Under the pieces are notes generated by a model. It searched no databases. It saw only the letters and a program-made list of their open reading frames with translations, and was not told the DNA's origin. A stretch of 64,000 nucleotides of DNA from Colwellia sp. (GTDB lineage: Bacteria; Pseudomonadota; Gammaproteobacteria; Enterobacterales; Alteromonadaceae), in the NCBI GenBank assembly GCA_013215295.1, contig JABSOZ010000007.1:124001-188000 (forward strand). The letters are read 5' to 3'. This document shows positions 8,812-17,435 of this stretch, piece after piece; position 1 is the first letter of the stretch, and each line of letters begins with the position of its first letter. A program made the translations under genes and the position numbers.

Positions 8812-9174
8812 AAGTTTTTAATTATTAAGAATTCAAGTAGGTTGGTAAATTAGGTCGTTATCTCTTATCAATATAATCAAAATATCGATAGGATGATATA
8901 CATAAATTATAGTAATAGAATACGTAGGATATACTACTTATTCGGTATAATTTATTATCGAAACTCAATAGTACCACTGCGACTTAAAACCTTCAATGCG
9001 ACTTATTACTCGCACTTCAAACAATTATATTTAATTACACCTGATTTAAACGTTCTACGTGTAAACGATACCGTTATATTACCTCTTTATGTGTTGTTTC
9101 AGCGCTTATAATTCGTTTACTAAAAACGGTAATTTTAAATTTGAGCGTTATTATTAATTTACACATTAGCCTTA
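8812..9174. other. Intergenic region between nudC and the SNF2 gene
   Basis: About 360 bases, very AT-rich. It must hold the helicase promoter on the minus strand and the end of the nudC transcript. A 72-codon open stretch on the plus strand (8893-9111) has no ribosome site, and its composition (many Tyr, Ile, Asn) is what AT-rich noncoding DNA gives. I see no clear hairpin or other element. Confidence 0.4.
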
Positions 9175-10167
9175 TTAATAATGACCAATCTCTTTATTCT
9201 TCCACGCAGTGATCAAATAAGACGAAATAGAATCACCGCTACCTATTCTATATTCCTGTTTTTCACTGTTTTTCTCATCGTTATTTTCTGTTTTATTTGG
9301 GGGTTGAGTCCCCGCATAAAAGCCTGCTAATTGTTCTCGTGAAAACCATTGGCAATCGTCTATGTCGTCTTTACTAATATCGATGGTGGTTGAAGTGGCA
9401 ACAGCAGTAAAACCTAACATAACAGAAGCTGGGAATGGCCACGGTTGAGAGGTAATATATTGAGGGTTTTCAACAACTACAGCGGTTTCTTCTGAAACTT
9501 CTCTTATTACCGCTTCTTCTAGCGTTTCTCCGGGGTCAACAAAACCGGCTAATGTAGAATACATCCCCTTTGGCCAACTTGCTTGACGACCTAATAAACA
9601 ACGTGCAATACCATCGGGGAACATATGTTCCACTAGCATAATTACCGCCGGGTCTGTTCGCGGAAACGACATGTTACGACACTCTGTACAGCGTCTAGCG
9701 TGTCCAGCCTCAACAGACTTGCTTAAATTACCGCATTTTCCGCAATATTGATGTGTTGTATGCCAATAATCCAACGCCTTGGCTAATGCTTGAATGGAGG
9801 CATCTATAACGGTTAAATTTGGTGTCGCTTCTCGAAGATTTATCCACTGACCTAGGTTAAGTAATTCCTCTTGGGCTGAAAATCTTAACTTTTCAAAATT
9901 TACGGTAAACAATGACCTGACACTTGTCGTCCCTTCAGATTCAGCGCCTTTACCTAGGTAAATACAACTATCGATTGATACACTATCAAGCTGTGATTTA
10001 CTCAAATAAATTGGCGTAAAAGAGTCATCATGAGAAAATAGGCCCATGCCATCATTAATGATACAAAATAAGGTATCTTGATGGTTAAATTCTGACACCA
10101 ACCAGCGTTTGTTTTTACGTTGATTACTGCACCGATCGAGGGGCATATTCGCGTATGTCAAACTCAT
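9175..10167 (-). CDS. nudC: NAD(+) diphosphatase / RNA NAD-decapping enzyme NudC
   Basis: The product is 330 residues. It has the three NudC modules: an N-terminal domain, a four-cysteine zinc ribbon (C142, C145, C160, C163), and a Nudix domain with the box starting GFVDPGETLEEAVIREVSEE at residue 208. The NudC-specific motif SQPWPFPAS follows at 240-248 and separates it from other Nudix hydrolases. NudC splits NAD(H) into NMN(H) and AMP and removes NAD caps from RNA 5' ends. The usual glycine of the Nudix box end (x-G-hydrophobic) is alanine here (TAV), a mild departure. An extra acidic-polar insert (PPNKTENNDEKNSEKQEY) lies near the C-terminus. Its ATG overlaps the stop of the HxlR regulator by four bases, so the two are translationally coupled. 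Confidence 0.93.
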   Translation of the reverse strand: MSLTYANMPLDRCSNQRKNKRWLVSEFNHQDTLFCIINDGMGLFSHDDSFTPIYLSKSQLDSVSIDSCIYLGKGAESEGTTSVRSLFTVNFEKLRFSAQEELLNLGQWINLREATPNLTVIDASIQALAKALDYWHTTHQYCGKCGNLSKSVEAGHARRCTECRNMSFPRTDPAVIMLVEHMFPDGIARCLLGRQASWPKGMYSTLAGFVDPGETLEEAVIREVSEETAVVVENPQYITSQPWPFPASVMLGFTAVATSTTIDISKDDIDDCQWFSREQLAGFYAGTQPPNKTENNDEKNSEKQEYRIGSGDSISSYLITAWKNKEIGHY

Positions 10168-10502
10168 ACCTTGTCCTTTTTAATTTGGTTAGCCCAAAGT
10201 AGCGACCATTCTCCTAGTGGAGAAACTATTGAAAACAACCCGTGTCCTGTTTGCGTTAACTGATAACCACTTGGCGTTAATTCAACCAATTGTAAGACTT
10301 TTAATTCTTTTAAACGGGTATTTAATAAACTGGGCGAAATTTGCTCGCAGCGCTGTTGTAACTCTCTAAATGTTGCACTGCCTTGATTCAATTGCCAAAC
10401 AATCCCTAAGGCCCATGTTCGACCCAATAAATCGAGTAGCGCCATGATAGGTTTACCTGTTTTAGAACCTCTAACTTGTTCACCTGGCATAGGTATCGGC
10501 AT
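10164..10502 (-). CDS. HxlR-family winged-helix regulator
   Basis: The product is 112 residues with one winged helix-turn-helix. The pattern LLGRTWALGIVWQLNQGSATFRELQQ, ISPSLLNTRLKEL and LVELTPSGYQLTQTG is that of HxlR-type (YodB/YybR-like) dimeric regulators. Many relatives sense electrophiles or redox change through an N-terminal cysteine. The only cysteine here is in the recognition-helix region (QQRCEQISPS), so a redox role is not clear. It overlaps nudC by four bases and is transcribed first. A good ribosome site (AAGGAGG) lies just upstream of the ATG at 10502. It probably autoregulates this two-gene operon through the palindrome upstream. Confidence 0.85.
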   Translation of the reverse strand: MPIPMPGEQVRGSKTGKPIMALLDLLGRTWALGIVWQLNQGSATFRELQQRCEQISPSLLNTRLKELKVLQLVELTPSGYQLTQTGHGLFSIVSPLGEWSLLWANQIKKDKV

Positions 10503-10517
10503 GAATCCTCCTTATAA

Positions 10518-10529
10518 TTATCGCGATAA
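10518..10529. promoter_or_regulatory. Candidate operator upstream of the HxlR regulator-nudC operon
   Basis: A perfect 12-base palindrome, TTATCGCGATAA, lies 16 bases upstream of the HxlR start. A partial echo of the same core (TAGCGATA) follows about 20 bases away. Winged-helix dimers of this kind bind such palindromes near their own promoter. The assignment is by position only. Confidence 0.4.
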
Positions 10530-10752
10530 CGCTACAGTATTAGTAGCGATATTGCTAGTGATCAATATTAATACAGAGAATAAAAATGGCAGAAGCCAAA
10601 TTAAATGAAAAGATGTCAAAATTATTATTTTGTATAAAAATCACTTTGTTAGAACAAATGTTCAAGATGAATTCATTTCGTTTTTTGATTTCCTTAAAAG
10701 CTGAAAATATATTATATTATTAAAACTATTTTTTCATTATGTTCAAAATAAA

Positions 10753-11559
10753 ATGATATTTAAAACTTTAAATTCCGCCATAATAAAAACGCTTGTTATC
10801 TTTTCGTTTTCTATCTTGTTAATTTCAGGTTGTAAGGGAGACGTTACGCCTCATGCTTCCGAAGTTGAAAGTGAAATAATTAAGAGTGTATTAATTTCAG
10901 AGATTGATATAGCAAAATCAGGCACTTTTACTGGGCATGTGATGTTGGAAAAATATAATTTTCCAATAAAATACGCTATCTCCTTACCAGAAATAGCGCA
11001 AGAGGAGAGTGTTCCTTTAGTAATAGCTCTTCACTTTTCAGGAGGGGAAGGTTTGTCTTTTCTTGAAAGGTTAGTCATACCCGGCTTGTCTGAGTTAAAT
11101 GCAATTATAATAGCTCCAACTGCACCTGATGCCTCTGACTGGACATTAACTCGCACGACAGACATGATTGCAGAATTAGTTGAATTGGCTATTGTGAATT
11201 GGCCTGTGAACCCTAATAAAGTCGTTGTGGTCGGTTACAGTATGGGAGGATTCGGTGCTTGGGATTTGATGTCTTCGCATCCTGAATTGTTTAGTGCCGC
11301 TATTCCTATAGCTTCATCCCCAAGAGATTGGATCGATACAATATCTACAGAAGTTCCCATCTACGCAATACATCCTGAATTGGATGAAAGTATTACATTA
11401 GATAGAGTGAAAGACGAAATTCAACAACTTAAAGATAGAGAAGTAAACGTACAATTAGTTGTTGCTAATGGCACTGATCATTATGATTTCGATTTAATGA
11501 TCAGTTATTTATATGAAACAATGGATTGGCTAAAATATACAGTATGGGCTGATCTATAA
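10753..11559 (+). CDS. Lipoprotein alpha/beta-hydrolase (esterase-like)
   Basis: The product is 268 residues. It has a lipoprotein signal with the lipobox LISGC (cysteine 27). The rest is an alpha/beta hydrolase of the PHB-depolymerase / feruloyl-esterase-like group. An oxyanion region HFSGGEG is near residue 94, the nucleophile elbow is GYSMGG with serine 163, a likely acid is Asp211 in HPELDES, and the catalytic histidine is His243 (TDHYDF). It is therefore probably a membrane-tethered, periplasm- or surface-facing esterase or peptidase-like hydrolase. The substrate is unknown. It stands alone between oppositely oriented nudC-HxlR and a small unknown gene. Possible ribosome sites are weak. 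Confidence 0.82.
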   Translation: MIFKTLNSAIIKTLVIFSFSILLISGCKGDVTPHASEVESEIIKSVLISEIDIAKSGTFTGHVMLEKYNFPIKYAISLPEIAQEESVPLVIALHFSGGEGLSFLERLVIPGLSELNAIIIAPTAPDASDWTLTRTTDMIAELVELAIVNWPVNPNKVVVVGYSMGGFGAWDLMSSHPELFSAAIPIASSPRDWIDTISTEVPIYAIHPELDESITLDRVKDEIQQLKDREVNVQLVVANGTDHYDFDLMISYLYETMDWLKYTVWADL

Positions 11560-11657
11560 CCTCAAGTATTAGTACAATACATAATTAAATAACAGCATTA
11601 CCTAATACAATAAAATACAGTCAAAGATAATTGAAGAACAAGTGATAGGAATTGTTA

Positions 11658-12059
11658 ATGATCTCAAAAAAGGTAAGAGAGTTATTTGTTTCTTTAATGG
11701 AAGCAACCGATGATTCGCCAGTTTCTTATGATGTTGAAAGCGAACAATACAGCGGAGCTTTCAACAGCGCAGTTGTAAATAAGTACATTGAACTAGGTGC
11801 GCTGGAACTTGTTGAAGCGCAGAGCGGTATAACGATTCTCATCAACAATAGAGATGACTTTTTAAGTTCTTTTGCTGCTGGCGCAAGAGAGGCTAAAAAT
11901 GGCAGTGATCAGTCATATGCAGATTACAACGCGAACCCGTTTGCCTTCTCCATAGGTTTTGAGCACTTTCATCAAATCGCCAAGAAAAAGCGGCCAATAA
12001 GTGGCTACATATGTCATGGTTTTGAAAGAGAAGATACGGGTTCAGTGCATCAACAGTAA
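11658..12059 (+). CDS. Small protein of unknown function
   Basis: The product is 133 residues from the ATG at 11658. I prefer this start because AGGA lies seven bases upstream, whereas an upstream TTG (11652) has none. It is soluble, with no signal or membrane segment. The first 30 residues are helical, followed by two hydrophobic strands (LGALELVEAQ, SGITILINNRD). The C-terminal part is rich in aromatic residues and histidines (PFAFSIGFEHFHQIAKK). I do not recognise the family. It lies alone, about 100 bases after the lipoprotein esterase. Confidence 0.55.
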   Translation: MISKKVRELFVSLMEATDDSPVSYDVESEQYSGAFNSAVVNKYIELGALELVEAQSGITILINNRDDFLSSFAAGAREAKNGSDQSYADYNANPFAFSIGFEHFHQIAKKKRPISGYICHGFEREDTGSVHQQ

Positions 12060-12198
12060 TATCGTTATTTTTCAGAAATAATGACGTGGTCTTCTACTAT
12101 TATTGCTAAGTAGGGGCATAATTATCAACAATATTGAGTGGTTTAATGGGCAGACGTTATTTTTACTGTAAATTTAACAATATATTTGGGAAATAATT

Positions 12199-13398
12199 AT
12201 GTGGCGTATTGCTTTAATTATGGGCTTGATATGTTCGGTAGCATTGAATGTATATTTGTTTTTACAGTTAAATATGAACGAAATCGAAACAAGTTTTCAA
12301 CATAACCTTAATTTACATACCCAGCAGCGTGCGCAAGATCTACAAAAAAACAACAAAAACGTTAAAGCCAAAACCAAAGCTAAAACTAACTCTAGTGAGG
12401 ATACCCAAAACGCACAGCACATCGTCAACCGTATTAAAAATGCTCTTAATGGAAAAAATTATTCTAATGCCAACTTTTTAATTCATACTTTAGCTAATGA
12501 TCAGCATGCAGAATTATCTGAAATAAGGCTATATTGGTTACAAGCAACAAAGACATTAATTCAACAAAAACTGTTTACTCAAGCCGAAGATGCAATTAAT
12601 GCTTACTTAGCATTTCACAGTGACGACACTGACTTTCTGTATCAACAAGTTGATTTATATTGGCAACAGCAATTACCTTTACTTGCCATTAAACATGCCT
12701 ATGAAGTGCAATATCATCTTTATAATAGAGCTGAAGTTCATGAAGCGGTTAACGTTGCGAGAGGGCTCGTTCAACAACAAGTTGATGTGTTAATAAAGAA
12801 TAATCATTGGCTAGAACTGAGAAACTTGATTGAAGAAGTACTTTTATTTGATGCCGAAAGTCTTAAGTTACAATGGGTGTCTGCTCGTGCACAATATCAG
12901 TTAGGCGAATTTGAATATGCGCGCCATGCGATTGAACCCTTGCTAAATCAGCCTAATTATAACATCAAAGCGCGCGCGTTATTAGCTGATATCGAAGCCG
13001 CATTAAGAAAGCCGCAAAGCATACCGTTAAGTCGCCAAGGCGAACACTTTATAGTGCAAGCTCTGATGAACGACACTTTTAATGTGTCGCTAATGTTAGA
13101 TACAGGCGCCAGTATTTCGTTATTGTCGGAATCGGCATTTGACGAATTAAGCCAGTATTCAGACGTTGTTTATATTCAAGACCTCAACCTAAATACCGCG
13201 GGAGGAACCGTAACCGCCAGTATTTATCAGGTAGCCGAATTTTCGATACAAGATTATGTGGTTAACGACTTCATCTTTGCGGTAAGTCCTTCCTATGTTA
13301 ATGATCATAATGATGGCTTATTAGGGATGAATTTTTTAAAAGCGTTTGATTTTCATATTGACCAAAATAACGGTCTACTCATTTTAAAAAACAAATAG
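12199..13398 (+). CDS. Membrane-anchored TPR protein with retropepsin-like aspartic protease domain
   Basis: The product is 399 residues. An N-terminal signal anchor (about 4-24) is followed by a basic linker (KAKTKAKTK, about 57-63), then helical repeats of TPR type (about 70-265). A C-terminal clan AA aspartic protease domain (about 275-399) carries the active-site triplet D301-T-G-A in LMLDTGASISLL and a typical closing segment GLLGMNFLKAFDFHID. Single-domain retropepsins act as dimers; the TPR part could hold partners or substrates. The likely location is the inner membrane with the protease in the periplasm. GGGAAATAAT before the ATG is the ribosome site. No neighbour suggests a substrate. 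Confidence 0.85.
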   Translation: MWRIALIMGLICSVALNVYLFLQLNMNEIETSFQHNLNLHTQQRAQDLQKNNKNVKAKTKAKTNSSEDTQNAQHIVNRIKNALNGKNYSNANFLIHTLANDQHAELSEIRLYWLQATKTLIQQKLFTQAEDAINAYLAFHSDDTDFLYQQVDLYWQQQLPLLAIKHAYEVQYHLYNRAEVHEAVNVARGLVQQQVDVLIKNNHWLELRNLIEEVLLFDAESLKLQWVSARAQYQLGEFEYARHAIEPLLNQPNYNIKARALLADIEAALRKPQSIPLSRQGEHFIVQALMNDTFNVSLMLDTGASISLLSESAFDELSQYSDVVYIQDLNLNTAGGTVTASIYQVAEFSIQDYVVNDFIFAVSPSYVNDHNDGLLGMNFLKAFDFHIDQNNGLLILKNK

Positions 13399-13532
13399 CC
13401 CCTATAAAAAAACATTATCTGTAAATGCTTGAAGATGGCTTGTTAAACAATGTGACTGTCTTAACACTTGCACCAAGACACAATAGCCATTAATCTCCAG
13501 CTATCTGTCAAATTATATAATTCAGTAATCCT

Positions 13533-14528
13533 ATGTTTCCTTTATCTGTGCTTGATTTAGTCCCTGTAAAAATTGATAAAACACCTGCCGATGCCTTAAG
13601 CGAATCTCTGGAATTAGCGCAACATGCAGATGCTTTAGGTTACTTGCGATACTGGGTAGCAGAGCATCATAATATGGTGGGTATAGCCAGTGCAGCGACG
13701 TCTGTCGTTATTGGTTATTTAGCCGCAGGCACTAAAAACATTAGAGTTGGCGCAGGCGGGATTATGCTGCCGAACCACTCGCCTTTAATCATTGCAGAGC
13801 AGTTTGGTACGTTAGAGTCTTTATATCCTAATAGAATTGATCTCGGTTTAGGCCGAGCGCCCGGCACCGACCAATTAACATGGCGAGCGTTGCGTAGCGA
13901 CCCAAGGGCTTCCGACCAGTTTCCACAAGATGTACAAGAGCTACAAGGATATTTTGGTTCGGTAAAAGCAGGGCAGGCCGTTCAAGCAGTGCCAGGCGCG
14001 AACTTGAATGTACCGCTTTGGATGTTAGGCTCTAGCTTGTTTGGTGCACAATTGGCGGCTGAACTTGGTTTGCCTTACGCCTTTGCTTCACACTTTGCAC
14101 CCGCAGCACTCGATCAAGCATTTGAACAATACCGCCAGCTATTTGAACCATCAAGCCAATTAAAAAAGCCATACGCGATGGCATGTGTTTCTGTGATTGT
14201 CGCAGACACCAATGAAGAGGCTGAACATTTATTCACCAGCATGCAGCAGCGATTTTTTGGCATGATTAGAAATCGACGGGGTAAATTATTACCCCCCATT
14301 GATAATATTGAAGACTGTTGGAACCCCATGGAAAAAGCACAAGTTGAAAGCATGTTAAGTTGTGCTTTTGTCGGTGACTCGGCCACCGTGAAAGAGAAAC
14401 TTCAACATTTTATTAATAGAACGCAAGCCGATGAATTGATCGTGAATGCCGGTATCTTTAGCCAAAGCGCCAGATTACATTCGTATAAATTGTTAGCAGA
14501 CATTGGTAAAGAACTTGTTCATGGGTAA
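13533..14528 (+). CDS. Luciferase-like (LLM class) flavin-dependent oxidoreductase
   Basis: The product is 331 residues and covers the whole bacterial-luciferase-like TIM-barrel fold. Visible hallmarks are SVLDLVPV at the start, YWVAEHHNM near residue 40, [16 protein letters not shown] near 70, and the segment [14 protein letters not shown] near 105-118. This is the YhbW/MsnO8-like subgroup, found singly in many proteobacteria. Such enzymes use reduced FMN supplied by a separate reductase; the natural substrate of the YhbW group is not established. No reductase gene is next to it. Length is normal for the group (about 330). Confidence 0.88.
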   Translation: MFPLSVLDLVPVKIDKTPADALSESLELAQHADALGYLRYWVAEHHNMVGIASAATSVVIGYLAAGTKNIRVGAGGIMLPNHSPLIIAEQFGTLESLYPNRIDLGLGRAPGTDQLTWRALRSDPRASDQFPQDVQELQGYFGSVKAGQAVQAVPGANLNVPLWMLGSSLFGAQLAAELGLPYAFASHFAPAALDQAFEQYRQLFEPSSQLKKPYAMACVSVIVADTNEEAEHLFTSMQQRFFGMIRNRRGKLLPPIDNIEDCWNPMEKAQVESMLSCAFVGDSATVKEKLQHFINRTQADELIVNAGIFSQSARLHSYKLLADIGKELVHG

Positions 14529-14705
14529 GTTTGAGGCTAATAAAAGCATTGATGTGATAAAGATAAATCTAGTAAATATTGATGAAAAACAGCATGTGCT
14601 ATTTCATCTCAAATTTGACAGTTTTTTGTAAATTGAAAGGCATTGAAGCTCTGAGTAACGTTATGATATCCTCTGTTTACTGGAAACAAATCAAGAATAT
14701 GGATA

Positions 14706-15632
14706 ATGAAAATACGGGTTATTACTTTGCTAATGTCTGTTGCTGCTTGCACATCACAACCCCAAAATGAGTATATTAATAATAGTGGATTAGAGGCTGA
14801 AACAAAGAGTAGTTACTCTCGAAGCTTTGAACAAAACAAGCAGCACATTCCTGTCGGCACATGGGAAGGGATCGAACGTTCAGGAGCAGAATTTAAAGTA
14901 TTAAAAATTACCCCTGACAATCTGCACACTTTTACTTCCTATAAAATTGCTACTGGTATGCATCATTATAAAAAGATTTCTTTTACAAATAATGACATAA
15001 AATGCGATGAATTTAACTGTATTATTTTGAGCCATACAGCAAATGAAAACCTGCCTTTAAAAATTATATTAACAGCGCAAGCGGGCCAAAATTACTCAGT
15101 AACAGAAGCGATTCTATTAACGTCTAAAGAAATTTTAAGCACCCGTTATGAACTCAAGCCAACTAAAGAAAAATCAACACCAAAGAGATTTATTGCACAA
15201 GAAGCTAAAAAGATAACTTTGATTGCATCTAAACATAAAAAGAAGAGATTCGGGTACTGGTCTGGAGTACTAGAATTGGCTAATGACGGCGACCTGAAAT
15301 TTGCCACATTGGAGTACCTTCCTGAGCAAACAGCTATTTTTACAGTTTATACACCAGGGCTTAATGGTAAAGCTGTAATGACTTTTGAACATGAGTGGTT
15401 GAAACAAAGTAGTGGTGAATTAAACTCTAAATTGGAAGGGGCTCCTTTTGCTAGCGAGATCACTCTACGGTATGTGCTAAGGGATATGATTGAAGGAGAT
15501 TTCGAACTGCGCTTTGAACGTTACCCTGAGCGGCTTTTAGGATACGGTCATTTCAGGCTTAATCGAGTAAGACCTCCAGGAGAATATAAAACACCGGTTT
15601 GGCTTAAAGCTCTTTTCAAAAAAACAAAATAA
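14706..15632 (+). CDS. Lipoprotein of unknown function
   Basis: The product is 308 residues. The start MKIRVITLLMSVAACTS is a short lipoprotein signal with the lipobox cysteine at residue 15. Two similar beta-rich halves seem to follow. One starts near HIPVGTWEGIERSGAEFKVL, the other near KKRFGYWSGVLELANDGDLKF, and each continues into a strand-rich stretch, so an internal duplication of a small beta domain is likely. The C-terminus is basic (PVWLKALFKKTK). I do not recognise the family. An overlapping reading starting a few bases earlier in another frame is short and lacks a signal. It probably sits on the periplasmic side of a membrane. Confidence 0.6.
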   Translation: MKIRVITLLMSVAACTSQPQNEYINNSGLEAETKSSYSRSFEQNKQHIPVGTWEGIERSGAEFKVLKITPDNLHTFTSYKIATGMHHYKKISFTNNDIKCDEFNCIILSHTANENLPLKIILTAQAGQNYSVTEAILLTSKEILSTRYELKPTKEKSTPKRFIAQEAKKITLIASKHKKKRFGYWSGVLELANDGDLKFATLEYLPEQTAIFTVYTPGLNGKAVMTFEHEWLKQSSGELNSKLEGAPFASEITLRYVLRDMIEGDFELRFERYPERLLGYGHFRLNRVRPPGEYKTPVWLKALFKKTK

Positions 15633-15704
15633 ATACTTTGAGTATCTTCTCATGGCACTTTAATGTCATCCCCAATCTAATTTCATGACTGGTGGTTAAG
15701 TGGA

Positions 15705-15864
15705 CAGCCTGTGTGAAAACTATTTTGAACTAACGTAATAGGATAATATCAACGAAAAAAAGACTCTGTAGAGTAAATTCTGTAGTACGTATGGTGTAAA
15801 ATCACCTGATAATTTACGTAGCGTCACATAAAAATTTTTAAGCTGGGAGTTTTCACACAACCTG
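15705..15864. mobile_element. MITE-like element with 17-bp terminal inverted repeats
   Basis: The left end CAGCCTGTGTGAAAACT (15705-15721) and the right end AGTTTTCACACAACCTG (15848-15864) are inverted copies, matching at 15 of 17 positions with the mismatches at positions 4 and 5. The 160-base element has no coding capacity and sits in a 506-base gap between an unknown lipoprotein gene and a solute-binding protein gene. I cannot see an exact target-site duplication. The CAG...TGTGTGAAAACT ends look like transposon ends, so this may be an internally deleted insertion sequence. The rest of the gap (15633-15704, 15865-16138) shows no gene. Confidence 0.55.
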
Positions 15865-16138
15865 TGGCAAATGAAGAAGCTACGAGTCGCAACATCAATA
15901 CATCTCCTCTTCGCTAATAGAAGAACTTATACTTTTCAGTGCAATAATGCCAATTCAAGCTGGTCGTTATCTATATCGTGAAACACTATTATTAAAAATA
16001 AATATACTAAATAGTTATACTCTAGTGAATGTTCACTATTGTGTTATGTAATTAGGTATCTGATATAGCTATTAATTGAAAACATTCAACTTTTATTCTA
16101 AAATTAATTGCATAGGGTATTTAAGTGGTGAATAGTTT

Positions 16139-16885
16139 TTGAAGTATTTATTATTATTGTTTTTGGTTACGAATTTTGCTCAGTCACAAAGTCTTTTAGT
16201 CGTCACAGAAAATGTCCCCCCACTTCAAATATATAAAGACGGAAAGTTAAACGGTGGCCTAGCTGTTGAACTTGTTCAAGCTATTTTCAAGGAAGCTAAC
16301 CTCACTCCTGAATTTCAAGTTTACCCATGGCCACGAGCCTACCATTTGGCTTTAACACAAAAAAACACATTAATTTTTTCTATCACAAAATCACCAGCAA
16401 GAAATAGTGAATTTATTTGGATAGGTAAGTTATACAGCCTACAGCCGAATATTACGAAGTTAAAATCGGCTATAGATGTTAATATTTCATCACCTAAAGA
16501 TATTAACAGTTATAAAATTGGTGTGTCACGAGGGGATTATGGTGAAAGTTATTTAAAATCAATTGGTCTACGTCAAGGCGATAATCTATATCTAACCGTT
16601 AAGCACGAAAACTTATGGAAGTTACTTTATAGCAATCGAGTTGATGCAGTATTTACTAATCTTGTTACAGCTAAAAGTGAAATACAGCAAGCTGGGTTAG
16701 ATTTTAACAAGACAATAATTGAATATAAAATTGAGGGTTTAGCGAGTGATATTTATTTGGCTGCAAATAGGAAAACAGATAAAAAAATAATCAAACAGTT
16801 ACAGCGAGCTTTCCAAAAAATTAAAAGTAATGGTGTTTATCAAAAAATAATTAACCGGTGGGAAAAACGATTTGAATTTAATTAA
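16139..16885 (+). CDS. Orphan periplasmic solute-binding protein, family 3 (amino-acid type)
   Basis: The product is 248 residues. The only possible start is a TTG at 16139 because an in-frame stop (TAG) lies six bases before it; AAGTGGTG at 16123-16130 is a plausible ribosome site. The signal peptide is MKYLLLLFLVTNFAQS. The mature part follows the SBP family 3 pattern: TENVPPLQIYKDGKLNGGLA (ligand pocket start), YPWPRAYHLAL, IFSITKSPARNSEFIWIG, and IGVSRGDYG at the hinge. The closing helix is GVYQKIINRWEKRF. No permease or ATPase gene is near. Orphan proteins of this kind are common in Alteromonadales and may feed sensors rather than transporters. Confidence 0.8.
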   Translation: MKYLLLLFLVTNFAQSQSLLVVTENVPPLQIYKDGKLNGGLAVELVQAIFKEANLTPEFQVYPWPRAYHLALTQKNTLIFSITKSPARNSEFIWIGKLYSLQPNITKLKSAIDVNISSPKDINSYKIGVSRGDYGESYLKSIGLRQGDNLYLTVKHENLWKLLYSNRVDAVFTNLVTAKSEIQQAGLDFNKTIIEYKIEGLASDIYLAANRKTDKKIIKQLQRAFQKIKSNGVYQKIINRWEKRFEFN

Positions 16886-17435
16886 AATACTGTTTTAAAG
16901 TTAAAACATACTCCTATTAACTTTGTTCTTTCATTAGATGTTTTGACTAATAGATACCTAGTATGGGAATGTTGATAATGCCTAATTTAATATTAGAGCT
17001 CGGTTGGGAACGTTATTTTTAAGGTCTACTTACATCCATTTATTACATCTATTTATTATATACAAAACAGCGGTTAATAATTGCTGTTTAAGTTAATGTC
17101 TCGCTAAAACTAGGCATTGTTGTTGTGATGAAAGGCTAACTTTCCTACTTCGAATAACCGGATGTATTCTCTTAATTTAGCTGTATTCATTATCCATAAT
17201 AAAATATCGTCACTAAATGCAATAAATCCCATTATCTACAGACGAAAATCAATGAATAGCCATCGTTTTGTCGCCTAGACTTGTCCCAACAGCGATGTGC
17301 GCTAAAATAGTGAATCCTATGAATTTAAATTTAAAGACTTACAATCTGCGTTATTGATTTTGACAAAATTCTCACATGGTTGTAAGTACTCAGGTTATTT
17401 TGGGGATGTATAACCTAAGTGTCTAATTATTCTGA
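16886..17435. other. 550-base intergenic region
   Basis: This lies between converging genes. A weak hairpin (AAAGTTAA near 16897 with TTAACTTT about 12 bases on) could end the solute-binding protein transcript. Otherwise I see only AT-rich sequence with no coding pattern or clear repeat. Confidence 0.35.

Noticed and set aside
8893-9111. 72-codon plus-strand reading in the nudC-SNF2 gap
   Set aside because: No ribosome site, Tyr/Ile/Asn-rich as expected from random AT-rich DNA, no family resemblance.
14579-14770. 63-codon reading before the unknown lipoprotein
   Set aside because: It overlaps the lipoprotein start in another frame, has no ribosome site, and the overlapping gene has a clear lipobox.
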